NCBI RefSeq assembly: GCF_000559085.1
Contig: NZ_JALN02000003.1
Location: forward strand, 62,001-126,000
Direction of reading: 5' to 3'
Length of the DNA: 64,000 nucleotides
From: Mycolicibacterium aromaticivorans JS19b1 = JCM 16368
GTDB taxonomy: Bacteria; Actinomycetota; Actinomycetes; Mycobacteriales; Mycobacteriaceae
A program made the translations under genes and the position numbers. The notes under the pieces were generated by a model. That model searched no databases. It was not told the DNA's origin and worked only from the letters and a program-made list of their open reading frames with translations. Shown in pieces: positions 8,116-17,790 of the stretch. The stretch's first letter is position 1, and the number at the start of each line of letters is the position of its first letter.

Positions 8116-8756
8116 TTATTGCCAGGTCAGCATGTCGAGCAGTCGCAGGTCGGTGATGCGATCGAGGTGGGCGCCGAGGGTGCCCTGGTCGGCGAGGGCG
8201 GCGCGCAGGCGCGGGAGTGCATCGGACTGACTCGGTGTTGTCGATCAGGTCGTCACGAATAGCCGCCCAATACGCGACTTTGCGATATTTCAGCCGTGGG
8301 TAGCGGCTGGCCGCTTGTTTGGCGCGCTCTCGGTAGACCGCGGTCACTTTCGAGTCGAGGATAGGGATAGCGGCGGGGGCGCTTCACATGAAGTACCTTG
8401 CTGATTTTCGATCGCGCGACATCGGCGGGTGCATCCTCCGCGAAGTGTCTTAGAACGCCTCAAGCTGGTCGTAGAGGTCGCCTCGTATGTGAGGTTCTGC
8501 GCGACGCAGATCGGCGTCGCGAGGCGGCCACGGCGCGGTCGTTGCCCGATCGACGAACCAGCGGAGCTCTTTGTGGGAGATGCGCGAATTGAGCGCGCGT
8601 GCGGACCACCTCGTCATCGGTGAGCCGCGTCGGGTCGCCGGGCCCGGGCAAGTCGTAGGTGGTGATGGTGGAAGCTGGGTAGAGCTTCAGGGCGCTGGCG
8701 CAGTCGGAGATGGAGAGCTGCCGACCCGCGATGACAATAGGTACCGAGGGGGCCAT
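8116..8756 (-). pseudogene. DUF6308-family protein, inactivated by at least four frame changes
   Basis: Reading the minus strand and allowing frame changes gives a continuous family-like protein. From ATG 8756 it reads MAPSVPIVIAGRQLSI..., LKLYPASTITTYDLPGPGDP, then SRISHKELRWFVDRATTAPW, HFAEDAPADVARSKISKVLH, AIPILDSKVTAVYRERAKQA, RKVAYWAAIRDDLIDNTE and a tail ending LRLLDMLTWQ at a TAA (8116-8118). The parts lie in different frames, with an in-phase TAA after DLYDQLEAF. Function of DUF6308 is unknown. The IS256-family element just upstream may have removed its promoter. Confidence 0.75.
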
Positions 8757-8846
8757 TGGCCGACGATAACGGGTTGCGTCCAGCAGAGTGGTGTACGAGT
8801 CGGACCTGATTAGCGGTACCGGCGTGTCGTAGCCGAGTGATTGAAG

Positions 8847-10173
8847 GTCATCGCGTGATTCTTCGAGGGACCGTCCAAAGTCACTCGAGCAAAGAAGGAA
8901 CACACGCGATGACCACTGTCCACGATATCGACCTGCAGCAGGTCCTGACCGAGCGACTCACCGCCGCTCATCCCGACGTGCTGCGCGAGCTGCTGTCGAT
9001 GTTCATCCACACCCTGATGGGTGCCGAGGCCGACGCACTGTGCGGCGCCGGCTACGGCGAGCGCAGCGGGGAGCGAACCAACCACCGCAACGGCTACCGC
9101 CACCGTGACTTCGACACGCGGGCAGGCACATTGGACATCGCCATCCCGAAACTGCGGCAGGGCTCCTACTTCCCCGATTGGCTGCTGGAACGACGCAAAC
9201 GCGCCGAGCGGGCCCTGACCACGGTGGTGGCCACCTGCTACCTGCTGGGCGTCTCGACGCGGCGGATGGACAAACTGGTCGGCACGCTGGGCATCTCCGG
9301 GCTGTCGAAATCGCAGGTCTCGGTGATGGCCAAGGAACTCGACACCGCCGTGGAGGCGTTCCGCACGCGGCCACTCGATGCCGGGCCGTACACGTTCGTC
9401 GCGGCCGATGCCCTGGTCCTCAAGGTCCGCGAGGGCGGTCGCGTGGTCAACGTGCATGCGCTGATCGCGACCGGTGTGAACGCCGAGGGTTACCGCGAGA
9501 TCCTCGGCATCGACGTCACCACGGCCGAGGACGGGGCGGGCTGGTTGGCGTTCTGGCGATCGCTGACCGCCCGCGGCCTATCCGGGGTCAAACTGGTCAC
9601 CTCCGACGCGCACGCGGGGCTGGTGGCCGCGATCGGCGCCACCGTGCCTGGCGCGGCCTGGCAGCGCTGCCGTACGCACTACGCCACCAACCTGATGGCC
9701 ATCACCCCGAAGTCGTCGTGGCCGTGGGTGCGCACGCTACTGCATTCGGTGTATGACCAGCCGGACGCTGATTCCGTTGCTGCGCAATATGATCGGATCA
9801 TCGACGCGCTCGCCGACAAGCTCCCCAAGGTCGCCGAGCACTTGGAGAATGCTCGCGCGGACCTGCTGGCGTTCACCGCGTTCCCCAAGCAGATCTGGCG
9901 CCAAATCTGGTCCAACAACCCCCAGGAACGGCTGAACAAGGAGATCCGCCGTCGCACCGACGTCGTCGGCATCTTCCCCGACCGGGGCGCCCTGATCCGC
10001 CTCGTCGGTGCCGTCCTGGCCGAACAGCACGACGAATGGGCCGAATCCCGGCGCTACCTCGGCCTGGACGTCCTCAGCAAATCACAAGCCGTCCAGAACT
10101 CACCGACAGAACAGGAGGCCACCACAGAGGCGCTCACCGCCTGAACCATCAACTCGAAGAATCACCCGACGAC
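8847..10173 (+). mobile_element. IS256-family insertion sequence (first copy type)
   Basis: The transposase gene is bracketed by 21-bp inverted repeats: GTCATCGCGTGATTCTTCGAG at 8847-8867 and its near-perfect reverse complement at 10153-10173, with two mismatches. The true ends may lie a few bases outside. No direct target duplication was found. It separates the DUF6308 pseudogene from the TetR gene. Confidence 0.75.
8908..10144 (+). CDS. IS256-family (mutator) transposase
   Basis: 411 residues. The mutator-type signature is clear: NGYRHRDFDTRAGTLDIAIPKLRQGSYFP, the first Asp in VAADALVLKVREGGR, the second Asp in LVTSDAHAGL, C-H at WQRCRTHYATNL, and the Glu region NNPQERLNKEIRRRTDVVGIFP. ATG 8908 gives the canonical family start (MTTVHDID...), although the frame is open from 8837. 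No damage is visible, so the element may still be active. It differs clearly from the second IS256-family transposase at 34.8 kb. Confidence 0.93.
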
Positions 10174-10246
10174 GTCGTACACCACGTCCCTGGACTTGAC
10201 CCGATAACGTGCGGCAAGTACGACGAGGGTAGGAGAAGCTGGGAAC

Positions 10247-10834
10247 GTGACGTCAGCAGATCCACGCGGCAGACGGCGAGCAGCGATCATCCAGGCCGCC
10301 CTGGAGGTGTTCGCGTCGCGCGGCTGTGCTGATGCGACGTTTCAGACTATCGCCCAGACCGCAGGGGTCTCTGTGGGTGCCATCCAGCATCATTTCGGCT
10401 CCAAGGAACGCCTGATTGAAGCAGTGGACACCCATGTACTGCAGACGATCGGCGTGGTGATGTCACAACCCGAGCCCGCCGGGCCGGCCGAGGTTGGCCA
10501 GCGTGTCCGGGTGCTGTTCGATGCCCACCTGCCCGTGCTGGATTACGTGGCCCGCCAGTTGGTCGACGACGGCCCCATGGGTCGTGTGGTGTTCGATGCG
10601 ATGGCCGCCGGCGGTGTGCAACGCTGGGAGCACCTCGCCGAGAGCGGAGCCACACCCGAGGGGCTCGACACAGAGTGGGCTGGCCTCAATCCGCTGGTCC
10701 TGGTCTTAGGCGCCATCATTTTCCGCCGACACCTCGACCGGCGCTTTCCTGAGGGATTCGCCACCGACAGTCAACTCAGCCGCTGGGAACGGGCGATGAA
10801 CATGCTCATCAGCCAGGGCCAGCTCAAACACTGA
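10247..10834 (+). CDS. TetR/AcrR-family transcriptional regulator
   Basis: 195 residues. An N-terminal TetR_N helix-turn-helix occupies about 8-55 (RRAAIIQAALEVFASRG...TFQTIAQTAGVSVGAIQHHFGSKERLIEAV), followed by a ligand-binding helical domain with WERAMNMLISQG at the end. GTG 10247 follows GAGAAGC weakly. It stands alone behind an IS256-family element, with a decayed region downstream, so its target operon may have been lost. Confidence 0.88.
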   Translation: MTSADPRGRRRAAIIQAALEVFASRGCADATFQTIAQTAGVSVGAIQHHFGSKERLIEAVDTHVLQTIGVVMSQPEPAGPAEVGQRVRVLFDAHLPVLDYVARQLVDDGPMGRVVFDAMAAGGVQRWEHLAESGATPEGLDTEWAGLNPLVLVLGAIIFRRHLDRRFPEGFATDSQLSRWERAMNMLISQGQLKH

Positions 10835-11544
10835 AAGCTATCGCGGCAGCTCGAAACCAAACAATATGGCCATTTGGTATCGTGAGCCCTCATGGTCGCG
10901 GGGCCGCCCCTCGGGCATCACAAGGACGGCCAGGTCTGGGTGTGTCAGTGGCAGTCACAGTTCCGGGCGGTCGGGCATCGTATCGGCCGCCGGCGCGAAT
11001 AGCGCCAGACCCGATCGATCGCTTACCCGCAGTCCTTCACCGTAACGCCGCTTCCGTCACCGTCAACTCGTCATGGACTCCTCCGCCATGAACGTCGCCC
11101 GCGACACCGCGCTGCTGACCTACGACCCCGGCCCCGCCCAGCTCGCCCACCGGATCGCCCGCGATCATGGTCTGCCGGCCACAAGCTGCCGTCGCAGCCA
11201 TGATCACCGACCAGATTCCCCGAATAGTCTGCAGCACAGCAACACCAGCACCAGCACCACACCGTCGGGACTACCGGCACGCGGCTAGCGCGCGTAACCA
11301 GATCTGACCACAACCACATCGGAAAATCGGTGAAGTTCTATGGACGTCGACAACCTCAACGATTACCTATGCGCCACACAAGCCGGCGAACGGACTTTCA
11401 CCGACACCGCCAACGACCTACTTCCCTACCACCCCGACCTGGTCAGCGCACCCCAATTCCGACGGAGTTACCGTCGATCGCTACGCGTGACGCCCGCTAC
11501 CCGTGAACGGAAGTGAGCCGCCCTGGCCCAGCGGCGCGTGACCG
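10835..11544. other. Non-coding or decayed region
   Basis: About 700 bp with no well-supported gene. A 58-codon frame from ATG 11340 to a TGA at 11514-11516 (MDVDNLNDYLCATQAGERTF...) has reasonable composition but no recognised family and no clear ribosome site. A second short frame near 11073-11160 (MNVARDTALLTYDPGPAQLAH) could be a remnant. Both are too weak to call as genes. Confidence 0.35.
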
Positions 11545-11820
11545 TCAGTGAACGGAGATCGGCTGGATCGTTCCGTCGGGCCGATATTCGACCAAGCGCC
11601 CGTCGTCGGTTAGCGCGATAGGCGTCATTCCTCGCGCCGCCAGAACGTCGCCGTAATTGCACCCGGCGAGGCGGCTACGCACAGCACCACCGATAGCAGC
11701 ATTAAAGAGCTTGCCCTCGTCATCGGAGAGAGTCGACAGCGCCAACTTGCCCCGCAAAGCCCGGCGCAGCCGACGGTCAGTGACGGGGCACGGATTTTCG
11801 AGTTTCTTGTTCTTGGCCAT
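11545..11820 (-). CDS. Small hypothetical protein
   Basis: 91 residues starting MAKNKKLENPCPVTDRRLRR from ATG 11820, 4-5 nt behind GAGGG (a GTG at 11823 is in frame). It is basic at the N-terminus and mixed alpha/beta at the C-terminus (VLAARGMTPIALTDDGRLVEYRPDG). Composition is balanced, unlike the opposite strand, so it is probably a real gene. No family recognised. It stands isolated between decayed regions. Confidence 0.5.
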   Translation of the reverse strand: MAKNKKLENPCPVTDRRLRRALRGKLALSTLSDDEGKLFNAAIGGAVRSRLAGCNYGDVLAARGMTPIALTDDGRLVEYRPDGTIQPISVH

Positions 11821-12285
11821 CACACACCCTCATCAGACAACCGAATCTTACCTCCAACGAGGTCGAGCATCCGACAGGAAGACAGAGGCCAGACCAGCCG
11901 CCGCCGCCATGCCGGACCGGACTCTGACTTTCTTGATGCGAACGAGACGACTTGGGTATCTGTCGATGTTGATCGACTGAGGAAAGTTAAGAAACCAGCA
12001 GGTACTAAGCTTGCCATGATGGCGGGTTGAAGGAGGACCACTGCCGCGCGCCGCGTTGCTGCAGTGGAGGCAGCCGCGAGCGGCAAGGGTCGCACGCGCG
12101 AGCGTAGGTTCGCGATTCCTCTATGATTCAGCGCGAGCGTGACCTGCCACGATGCACGGTGTCCCATACTGTGGGGTGGGAATCCGTCCGAGAGTTTCGT
12201 CACTTTGCTGCGCTGAGCGCGACTTCTGTGGTGTCTCGACCCACGGCGACGGACGGCAGTTCAGCGTCTTTCGGTCCGGCACCGT
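11821..12285. other. Intergenic stretch, no gene recognised
   Basis: 465 bp between two minus-strand genes. Frames here are serine/arginine-rich with no family features; nothing else was identified. Confidence 0.35.
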
Positions 12286-12783
12286 TCAGGCCGGCTGGCC
12301 GTAGACCGCCACCAATACCGAGCGGTCCAGGCTGTTGACTGACCAGACGCCGATCGCGGTGTTGGCGCAGTCCGACATGATCGCGAAGTCGGCAGGGTCG
12401 TGGTACCACTGGTTGATGACGTCGAGGTTGTTGATCGCCAGGGCGGGGTTGATGGCCACTGTCTGGCTGACGGTTCCCTTGAAACCGGCTGCGGCAGCAC
12501 GGCTGGCAGGCGTGGAGCCGTCTGATCCGAGATCGCCGTCCAAGGCTCGGTCATTGAGAACGTCGTTAGCGTGCCACTCGGCGGCTTGGGTCAGGGCGGG
12601 GTTCTTCTTGATGTCGCCGGTGCACCCTGCCTGGTGTTGCACGGTATAGACGTTGGCGACCACACCGTTGTTGAGGCGGGTGTTGTCGGCGTGCGCGGCC
12701 GGCGCACCGGCAGCAGCAAGTAGAGTCGCTGCGCCAGCCGCCGTCGCTGCGTGAATAGCTCTGTGTACCACAGGATTCCTCAC
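12286..12783 (-). CDS. Secreted CAP-domain (SCP-like) protein
   Basis: 165 residues. A Sec signal peptide is obvious (MRNPVVHRAIHAATAAGAAT, then LLAAAGAPAAHADN with AHA cleavage site). The mature part is a compact CAP domain with the family elements ALTQAAEWHANDVL, GSDGSTPASRAAAAGFKG, NNLDVINQWYHDPADFAIMS and TAIGVWSVNSLDRSVLVAVYGQ, with two Cys probably paired. Mycobacterial CAP proteins are exported and of unclear function. GTG 12783 overlaps the stop of the upstream DUF732 gene (TAGTG), so the two are translated together. Confidence 0.85.
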   Translation of the reverse strand: MRNPVVHRAIHAATAAGAATLLAAAGAPAAHADNTRLNNGVVANVYTVQHQAGCTGDIKKNPALTQAAEWHANDVLNDRALDGDLGSDGSTPASRAAAAGFKGTVSQTVAINPALAINNLDVINQWYHDPADFAIMSDCANTAIGVWSVNSLDRSVLVAVYGQPA

Positions 12784-13142
12784 TATGCGGGCGGGACGTA
12801 GCCCGCCGCGGACTGGCGCAGTTGCCAGATCGCGGCGGGGCATAGCTCCTGGGCGGATTGGCTGATCAGATAGGACGCCTGGAACTCGTCAGTGGTTGAG
12901 AAGTCGGACTTGATGGTGTTAACCAACTGGCCATATCTGACGCCGGAATTGATCTGATCGCAAACGCCGTGGCCGTAGGCCAGCGCGGCGTCGGCATTGG
13001 GGAAGTTGTAGCCCGGTCGGACAGTGACGTTGATCAGGTAGCCGATGTTGTCCGCGTGGGCCGGATCCGCGGTGGTGAGCGCGCCCAGTGCTGCCAACGT
13101 ACCGGCAATCAGCAGGCGCGGTGCGCGGGTAAGCATTCCCAT
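12783..13142 (-). CDS. DUF732 secreted protein
   Basis: 119 residues. The N-terminal signal peptide (MGMLTRAPRLLIAGTLAALG ... DPAHADN) is followed by a DUF732 domain. The domain has a conserved Cys pair (GHGVCDQINSGV and AQELCPAAI) and the pattern DAALAYGHGVCD...QASYLISQSAQELCP seen throughout mycobacteria. ATG 13142 is preferred (ATG 13136 possible). It is coupled to the CAP-domain gene downstream through an overlapping stop/start, which suggests that both exported proteins are made together. Confidence 0.85.
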   Translation of the reverse strand: MGMLTRAPRLLIAGTLAALGALTTADPAHADNIGYLINVTVRPGYNFPNADAALAYGHGVCDQINSGVRYGQLVNTIKSDFSTTDEFQASYLISQSAQELCPAAIWQLRQSAAGYVPPA

Positions 13143-13252
13143 ATTGGTTTGAGTCCCATATGCGGTCGGCGAATGTGGGGATACGTGCAATATACATCCA
13201 CACAACCGGGTCGTGATTACGAAGCGACGACTGGAGCGACTTCTATGTGGTC

Positions 13253-13850
13253 TCACGCCAGCCGGGAGTACCCGTCGATCGTAGTGTGCAAAAAGTGATA
13301 GCCGCGAACGGGCTGGTGGTAGGCATTGAACACTCCGCTGCTTTATCGATGTTGGAGTTATGGCCGCCGACCATGCGTCCGAGCATCCGCCATCCACCGC
13401 CCGCGGGGATCTTGCCCACCTTTTGACATCGACGTGCGCCAGGTCTCCACAAGACTGCGATTCGATGCGCCGGATCACCCGCCCGTCGGACGATCCAGCC
13501 AGCGCAGTCTGGCCAGCCCGTAGCGGGTCAGTACCCGGTGCACAGTAGAGGGGTGAAGGCCCAACAAGTAGCCGATGCGGGCCGCCCCCAGCGTCGCAGC
13601 ATCCGGACTTTGATGATGCGACGTTCCGTACGCGTGGGCGTGCGACCTGGCGAGTGGTGATGCGAGGATCGACCAACCATTCGTGCCCCGCCGTGATCCC
13701 GATACCGCCCGGCTCCGCGCCGTGCCGTGGTGGCCGAGACCTGGAATCGTTCTGCAGCTCGGCGCGCGGACCAGCCATCGTCAACGACGCAACGAGCCAG
13801 CTTTAAGCGACCAGTTTCTGACAGCGGGGCATTACGTGGACCACGAAGAC
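13253..13850 (-). pseudogene. IS481-family transposase, degenerate
   Basis: On the minus strand an IS481-type transposase can be assembled across frames. The N-terminal part is NAPLSETGRLKLARCVVDDG, WSARRAAERFQVSATTARRG and RTPTRTERRIIKVRMLRRWG; then IGYLLGLHPSTVHRVLTRYG, ARLRWLDRPTGRVIRRIES, GDLAHVDVK, KIPAGGGWRMLGR, ending GYHFLHTTIDGYSRLA and TGA at 13253. At least three frame changes are needed and the C-terminal half with the remaining catalytic residues is gone. It is a dead remnant of an older insertion. Confidence 0.8.
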
Positions 13851-13924
13851 CTCCGGGGTGAGTGGGTTCCTAGACAGCTCGCACTTCACTCGGAGTCTTC
13901 GTTATGTCACCACGCCACGCCGCA

Positions 13925-13951
13925 CCTAACGTCCGTGGTCAGTACGTTAGG
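13925..13951 (-). terminator. Hairpin at the end of mmpL
   Basis: Perfect 8-bp inverted repeat CCTAACGT (13925-13932) and ACGTTAGG (13944-13951) with an 11-nt loop, overlapping the mmpL stop codon. No U-tract is visible. It is a plausible transcript end for the marR-mmpS-mmpL operon. Confidence 0.5.
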
Positions 13952-16850
13952 TCTGTGCGGGCAGCGCGGCGGTGTCCACGTCGTCGCCGGCCCGCCGTCG
14001 CGGCTGCGGGGGCAGGAAGTGGTAGTTGCCTCGCGGATAGACCACCTGCGGCCACCAGAACCACCGGCCGAGCATCGTCGCGATCGAGGGCATCAGCAGC
14101 GACCGCACGATGAAGGTGTCGATCAGCAGGCCGATCGCGATCGTCGAACCCATCTGGGCCAGCACGACCAGCTTGCTGAACATCATGCCCGCCATCGTGG
14201 CGGCGAACACCAGACCGGCTGACGTCACCACCCCGCCGGTGCCCGCCATCGAGCGGATGATGCCCGTCTTCAGGCCGGCGTGGATCTCGTCCTTGAACCG
14301 GGAGACCAGCAGCAGGTTGTAGTCGGAGCCGACCGCCAACAGGATGATGACCGACATCAGCATGACCAGCCACTGCACCTGGATCCCGAACAGGTCCTGC
14401 CACAGCAGTACCGAGATACCGAACGACGCGGCGATCGAGCTGCCCGCCGTACCGACGATCACCAGTGCGGCGACTACGCTTCGGGTCAGGATCAGCATGA
14501 TCATGAAGATCAGCGTCAGCGACGACACGACGGCGATCAGAAGGTCGTAGCGTGCGCCGTCGGACATGTCCTTGTAGGTTGCCGCGACGCCACCGAGATG
14601 GATCTTGGCGTTCGACAGCGACGACATCTTCAGCGCCTCTTGGGCGGCCTTGCGTTCCGAGTCGACGCGGGCGATGCCGTCCACTGTCGCCGGGTCGCCC
14701 TCGTGGGTGATGAACATGCGGGTCGACTTGCCGTCCGGGGAGAGGAACATTTTCAGGCCGCGTTCGAAGTCCGGGTTCTGGAAGGCCTCCGGCGGCAGGA
14801 AGAACAGGTCGTCGTTCTTGGCCTGGTCGAAACTCTCGCCCATCGCCAGTGCGGTGTCGTTGGTCGCCTGCATCTGGTCCAGCAGGGCCTTCTGCGAGTT
14901 GTACGACGCGAGTGCCAGGTCGCGGCTGACCTTCATCGACGCGATCGTCTGTGGGAGCAGCGCCGTCAGTTGCGGCGCGAGCGACGCCAGCTGATCGGTA
15001 TTGCCTTGCACGCCTTCGGTTTTGTCGGTTACCTCGTCGATTCCGTCGAGGGAGTCGAACAGCGACCGGGCCGCGGCGCACAGCGGAATGTCGTAGCAGT
15101 GCGGTTCCCAGTAGAAGTAGTTCCGCATCGGCCGGAACTGGTCGTCGAAGTTCGCGATGTTGTCGCGCAGCGCTTTGGTGGTCTCCAGCAGATCCTGCGA
15201 CCTGGCTGCCGAGTCCTGGGTGAGCTGCGTCTGCTTCAGCGACAGCTGGTACTGCTTTTCCAGGATGTCGATGGAAACATTCATCGAATCAACGGTTTTC
15301 AGCTGGTTGTCGAGCTGGTCCCGCTGGAACGGCAGGTTCATGTTGGTGGTCTGGCCCGCCACCGAAGTCTGGAACGGAATCGAGCTGTGCTGGATCGGGA
15401 TGCCCAGCGGCCGGGTGATGCTCTGCACCATCGCAATGCCCTCGGTGTGCATGACGTTGCTGGCGATCTTGTTCAGCACCAGCATGTCCGCGGGATTACG
15501 CATGTCGTGGTCGGCCTCCACCATCAGGATGTCGGGGTTCATCCGGGCCTGCGTGAAGTGCCGGTCAGCGGCGGCGAAGCCCTGGTTCACCGGGGCTTCA
15601 TTGGGAAGGTAGTAGCGGTCGTTGTAGGCGGGCTTGTAGCCGGGGATTGCCACGATGCCGATGAGGACCACGAACAGGCTGGCGACGAAAATCGGTGCGG
15701 GCCAGCGGACCACGGCGGTACCAACGCGCCGCCAAAAGCGGCTCTGCGGCGGTCGCTTCGACTCGTATAGACCGACGCGGCTGCCCAGGAAGAGCACGGC
15801 AGGGCCGAGCGTGACCGCGATCGCCACGATCACGAGCATGCCGATCGCGACGGGCGCGCCCATGGTGGTGAAGTACGGCAGTCGCGCGAAGGACAGGCAG
15901 TACGTCGCTCCGGCGATTGTCAGGCCGGAACCCACGATGACGGGGGCCACGGATTTGAAGGTGGCGTAATAGGACTCGTCCCGGTCCAGCCCCATGCCGC
16001 GGTCTTCGCGATATCGGCCGAAGATGAAGATGCCGTAGTCGGTGGCGGCCGCGATCGCCAACATCGTGAGGATGTTGCCGGCGAATGTCGTCAACCCAAA
16101 GGCGCCGTGCAGAGCCAGAATCGACACCACACCGCGGGCGGTCAACAACCCGAGGAAGGTCAGGAACAGCTGGATCAGCGTGGTCCGGATCGATCGGTAG
16201 ACGATGAGCAGCATGCCCGCGATCGCGGCCAGGGTGATCAGGGTAATCATGGCGAGGCTGGCGTTACCGATGACGTGGAGGTCGTCGGTCAGCGCTGCCG
16301 GACCGGCGACGTAGGCCTGCACGCCGGGCGGGGCCGGGGTCTCCTTGATCACCTTGCGGACCTCGTCGACACCTTCGTTGGCCAGCGTCTGGCCCTGTTC
16401 GCCGGCAAGGTTCAGCATCACGTAAGCGGCCTTGCCATCGGCACTTTGGGCACCGGCGGCCGTCAGCGTGTCACCCCAGAAGTCTTGGATGTGCTGGATG
16501 TGCTCGGGATCCTGTTCCAGCTTGCGGATGATCTGGTCGTAGTACTGGTGCGCGTCCGGGCCGAGGGGCTTCTGGCCCTCGATCACGACCATGATCGTGC
16601 TGTTGGAGTTGAACTCTTTGAAGTTGGCGCCCATCAACTTCATCGCCTTCATCGACGGCGCATCTTCGGGCGCCATTGGGGCCGAGTGCATCTCGCCGAC
16701 GACCTCGAGCTGGGGCGCGACGACGTTGACCAGAACGGCGATCGCGATCCAGAACAGCACGATCGGCAGCGCCAGGATGCGCAACAGGTGCGGGAGGACC
16801 GGACGCTTCGGCTTGCTGGCGGGTTCGGGCGCGGTGACGGTGTGGGTCAT
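13947..16850 (-). CDS. mmpL: MmpL-family RND transporter
   Basis: 967 residues, the usual MmpL length. Twelve-helix RND plan: helix 1 near residues 25-45 (LPIVLFWIAIAVLVNVVAPQ), a large periplasmic loop, five helices around 190-370 including the conserved ATDYGIFIFGRYRED (proton-relay Asp-Tyr pair), a second periplasmic domain, then helices with VGSDYNLLLVSRFKDE near the end. It resembles MmpL4/5-type exporters of lipids or siderophores in the inner membrane, but the cargo cannot be read from sequence. It starts with ATGA overlapping the mmpS stop. Confidence 0.95.
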   Translation of the reverse strand: MTHTVTAPEPASKPKRPVLPHLLRILALPIVLFWIAIAVLVNVVAPQLEVVGEMHSAPMAPEDAPSMKAMKLMGANFKEFNSNSTIMVVIEGQKPLGPDAHQYYDQIIRKLEQDPEHIQHIQDFWGDTLTAAGAQSADGKAAYVMLNLAGEQGQTLANEGVDEVRKVIKETPAPPGVQAYVAGPAALTDDLHVIGNASLAMITLITLAAIAGMLLIVYRSIRTTLIQLFLTFLGLLTARGVVSILALHGAFGLTTFAGNILTMLAIAAATDYGIFIFGRYREDRGMGLDRDESYYATFKSVAPVIVGSGLTIAGATYCLSFARLPYFTTMGAPVAIGMLVIVAIAVTLGPAVLFLGSRVGLYESKRPPQSRFWRRVGTAVVRWPAPIFVASLFVVLIGIVAIPGYKPAYNDRYYLPNEAPVNQGFAAADRHFTQARMNPDILMVEADHDMRNPADMLVLNKIASNVMHTEGIAMVQSITRPLGIPIQHSSIPFQTSVAGQTTNMNLPFQRDQLDNQLKTVDSMNVSIDILEKQYQLSLKQTQLTQDSAARSQDLLETTKALRDNIANFDDQFRPMRNYFYWEPHCYDIPLCAAARSLFDSLDGIDEVTDKTEGVQGNTDQLASLAPQLTALLPQTIASMKVSRDLALASYNSQKALLDQMQATNDTALAMGESFDQAKNDDLFFLPPEAFQNPDFERGLKMFLSPDGKSTRMFITHEGDPATVDGIARVDSERKAAQEALKMSSLSNAKIHLGGVAATYKDMSDGARYDLLIAVVSSLTLIFMIMLILTRSVVAALVIVGTAGSSIAASFGISVLLWQDLFGIQVQWLVMLMSVIILLAVGSDYNLLLVSRFKDEIHAGLKTGIIRSMAGTGGVVTSAGLVFAATMAGMMFSKLVVLAQMGSTIAIGLLIDTFIVRSLLMPSIATMLGRWFWWPQVVYPRGNYHFLPPQPRRRAGDDVDTAALPAQT

Positions 16851-17287
16851 GCTGACTTCACCAGGCAGTAGGTCTGGGCGTTGACGCCATCGGCCGATTG
16901 CTCCTCACGGACGGTTCCGTTCACAGTGACGCGGCATCCAATCTGGTCGCCGTCGGTCCGCGCCATGAGACTGGCGCTGACAGCCGGCAAGGTTGTCGAC
17001 AAGGTGACCGACCACGGCAGCGATGCGGTGATCGTGTGCACTTTGGCTTCCGGGTCGAAATAGCTGATCTGGGCGGTGGTGCCGGGTGCACCGTAGACGT
17101 CGTAGACCATGACCTTGGGGTTGAACTGGACGATCTCGATGCCAGCACCCGATCCGGCGTTGAGGTCCTGGGATCCGAACATCCTGTGCAGACGCGAAAC
17201 GACCAGTCCCGAGACCGCAAGCACGACGATCAGAATCAACGGGACCCAAATGCGTTTCAGCACACGTCCCACCGGAATTGCTTTCAC
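16847..17287 (-). CDS. mmpS: MmpS-family accessory protein
   Basis: About 146 residues: a short cytoplasmic basic segment, one membrane helix (VPLILIVVLAVSGLVVSRLH), and a periplasmic beta-sandwich with KVMVYDVYGAPGTTAQISYF and a Cys pair (GCRVTVNG, QTYCLVKSA). This is the pattern of MmpS proteins that work with MmpL. GTG 17287 is preferred because GGAAGG lies 8 nt upstream; a TTG at 17305 is also in frame. It sits in an operon between marR and mmpL. Confidence 0.92.
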   Translation of the reverse strand: MKAIPVGRVLKRIWVPLILIVVLAVSGLVVSRLHRMFGSQDLNAGSGAGIEIVQFNPKVMVYDVYGAPGTTAQISYFDPEAKVHTITASLPWSVTLSTTLPAVSASLMARTDGDQIGCRVTVNGTVREEQSADGVNAQTYCLVKSA

Positions 17288-17301
17288 CCCAACACCTTCC
17301 G

Positions 17302-17787
17302 TCAATCGACGGGCCGCGGTGCGGCCGTCTCCGCCGCACAGTCAGCGTTGGCCATGAGCCGGCCGATGAGCGGCAACGCCACTCGTGCCGACAGCCACAA
17401 CGCCGCCTGCTCTTCGGCCGTCAGCGTCGTCATCAACGCCGCCAAGCGTTCCCGGCGCATGCGCTTCCGCTCATCGAGCAATGCCTGCCCCTGGACGGTG
17501 CTGGCGATCAGGCACGCCCGGCCGTCATCGGGGTCGGGCAACCGGGTCACCAGCCCCGCGCGTTCGAGCCGTTGGACCAGCTGCGTCATCGACGGCTGGC
17601 TGCCACCTTCCTTGCTAGCCAGCGTGGTCAACCGGATCGGTCCTTCACGACACACCCGATTCATCGTGAATGCTGCGGACGCGCTCAGGTCAGCGCGATC
17701 GCTGAGGAACCGGATCGTCAGATCCATCGCCTGATCCAGAACCTCCCCGACGCAGTCGACTCCCTCGGCAGCCGTGCCTTCTTCCAC
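17302..17787 (-). CDS. MarR-family transcriptional regulator
   Basis: 161 residues with a winged helix in the middle (IRLTTLASKEGGSQPSMTQL, VQRLERAGLVTRLPDPDDGR) and flanking dimerisation helices, as in MarR. It is the first gene of the marR-mmpS-mmpL operon, ending just before mmpS, and an AT-rich palindrome lies directly upstream. The layout implies autorepression and control of the exporter, with derepression by a ligand. Such MarR-mmpS-mmpL arrangements are known in mycobacterial drug and siderophore export loci. Confidence 0.9.
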   Translation of the reverse strand: MEEGTAAEGVDCVGEVLDQAMDLTIRFLSDRADLSASAAFTMNRVCREGPIRLTTLASKEGGSQPSMTQLVQRLERAGLVTRLPDPDDGRACLIASTVQGQALLDERKRMRRERLAALMTTLTAEEQAALWLSARVALPLIGRLMANADCAAETAAPRPVD

Positions 17788-17790
17788 GAT

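Noticed and set aside
11340..11516. 58-codon frame MDVDNLNDYLCATQ...
   Set aside because: No ribosome site, no known family, in a decayed region; left as part of the non-coding stretch.
14280..15770. Long plus-strand frame opposite mmpL (about 496 codons)
   Set aside because: Shadow of the mmpL codon pattern: rich in Arg, Gln, Val and His without domains, while the minus strand reads as a complete MmpL.
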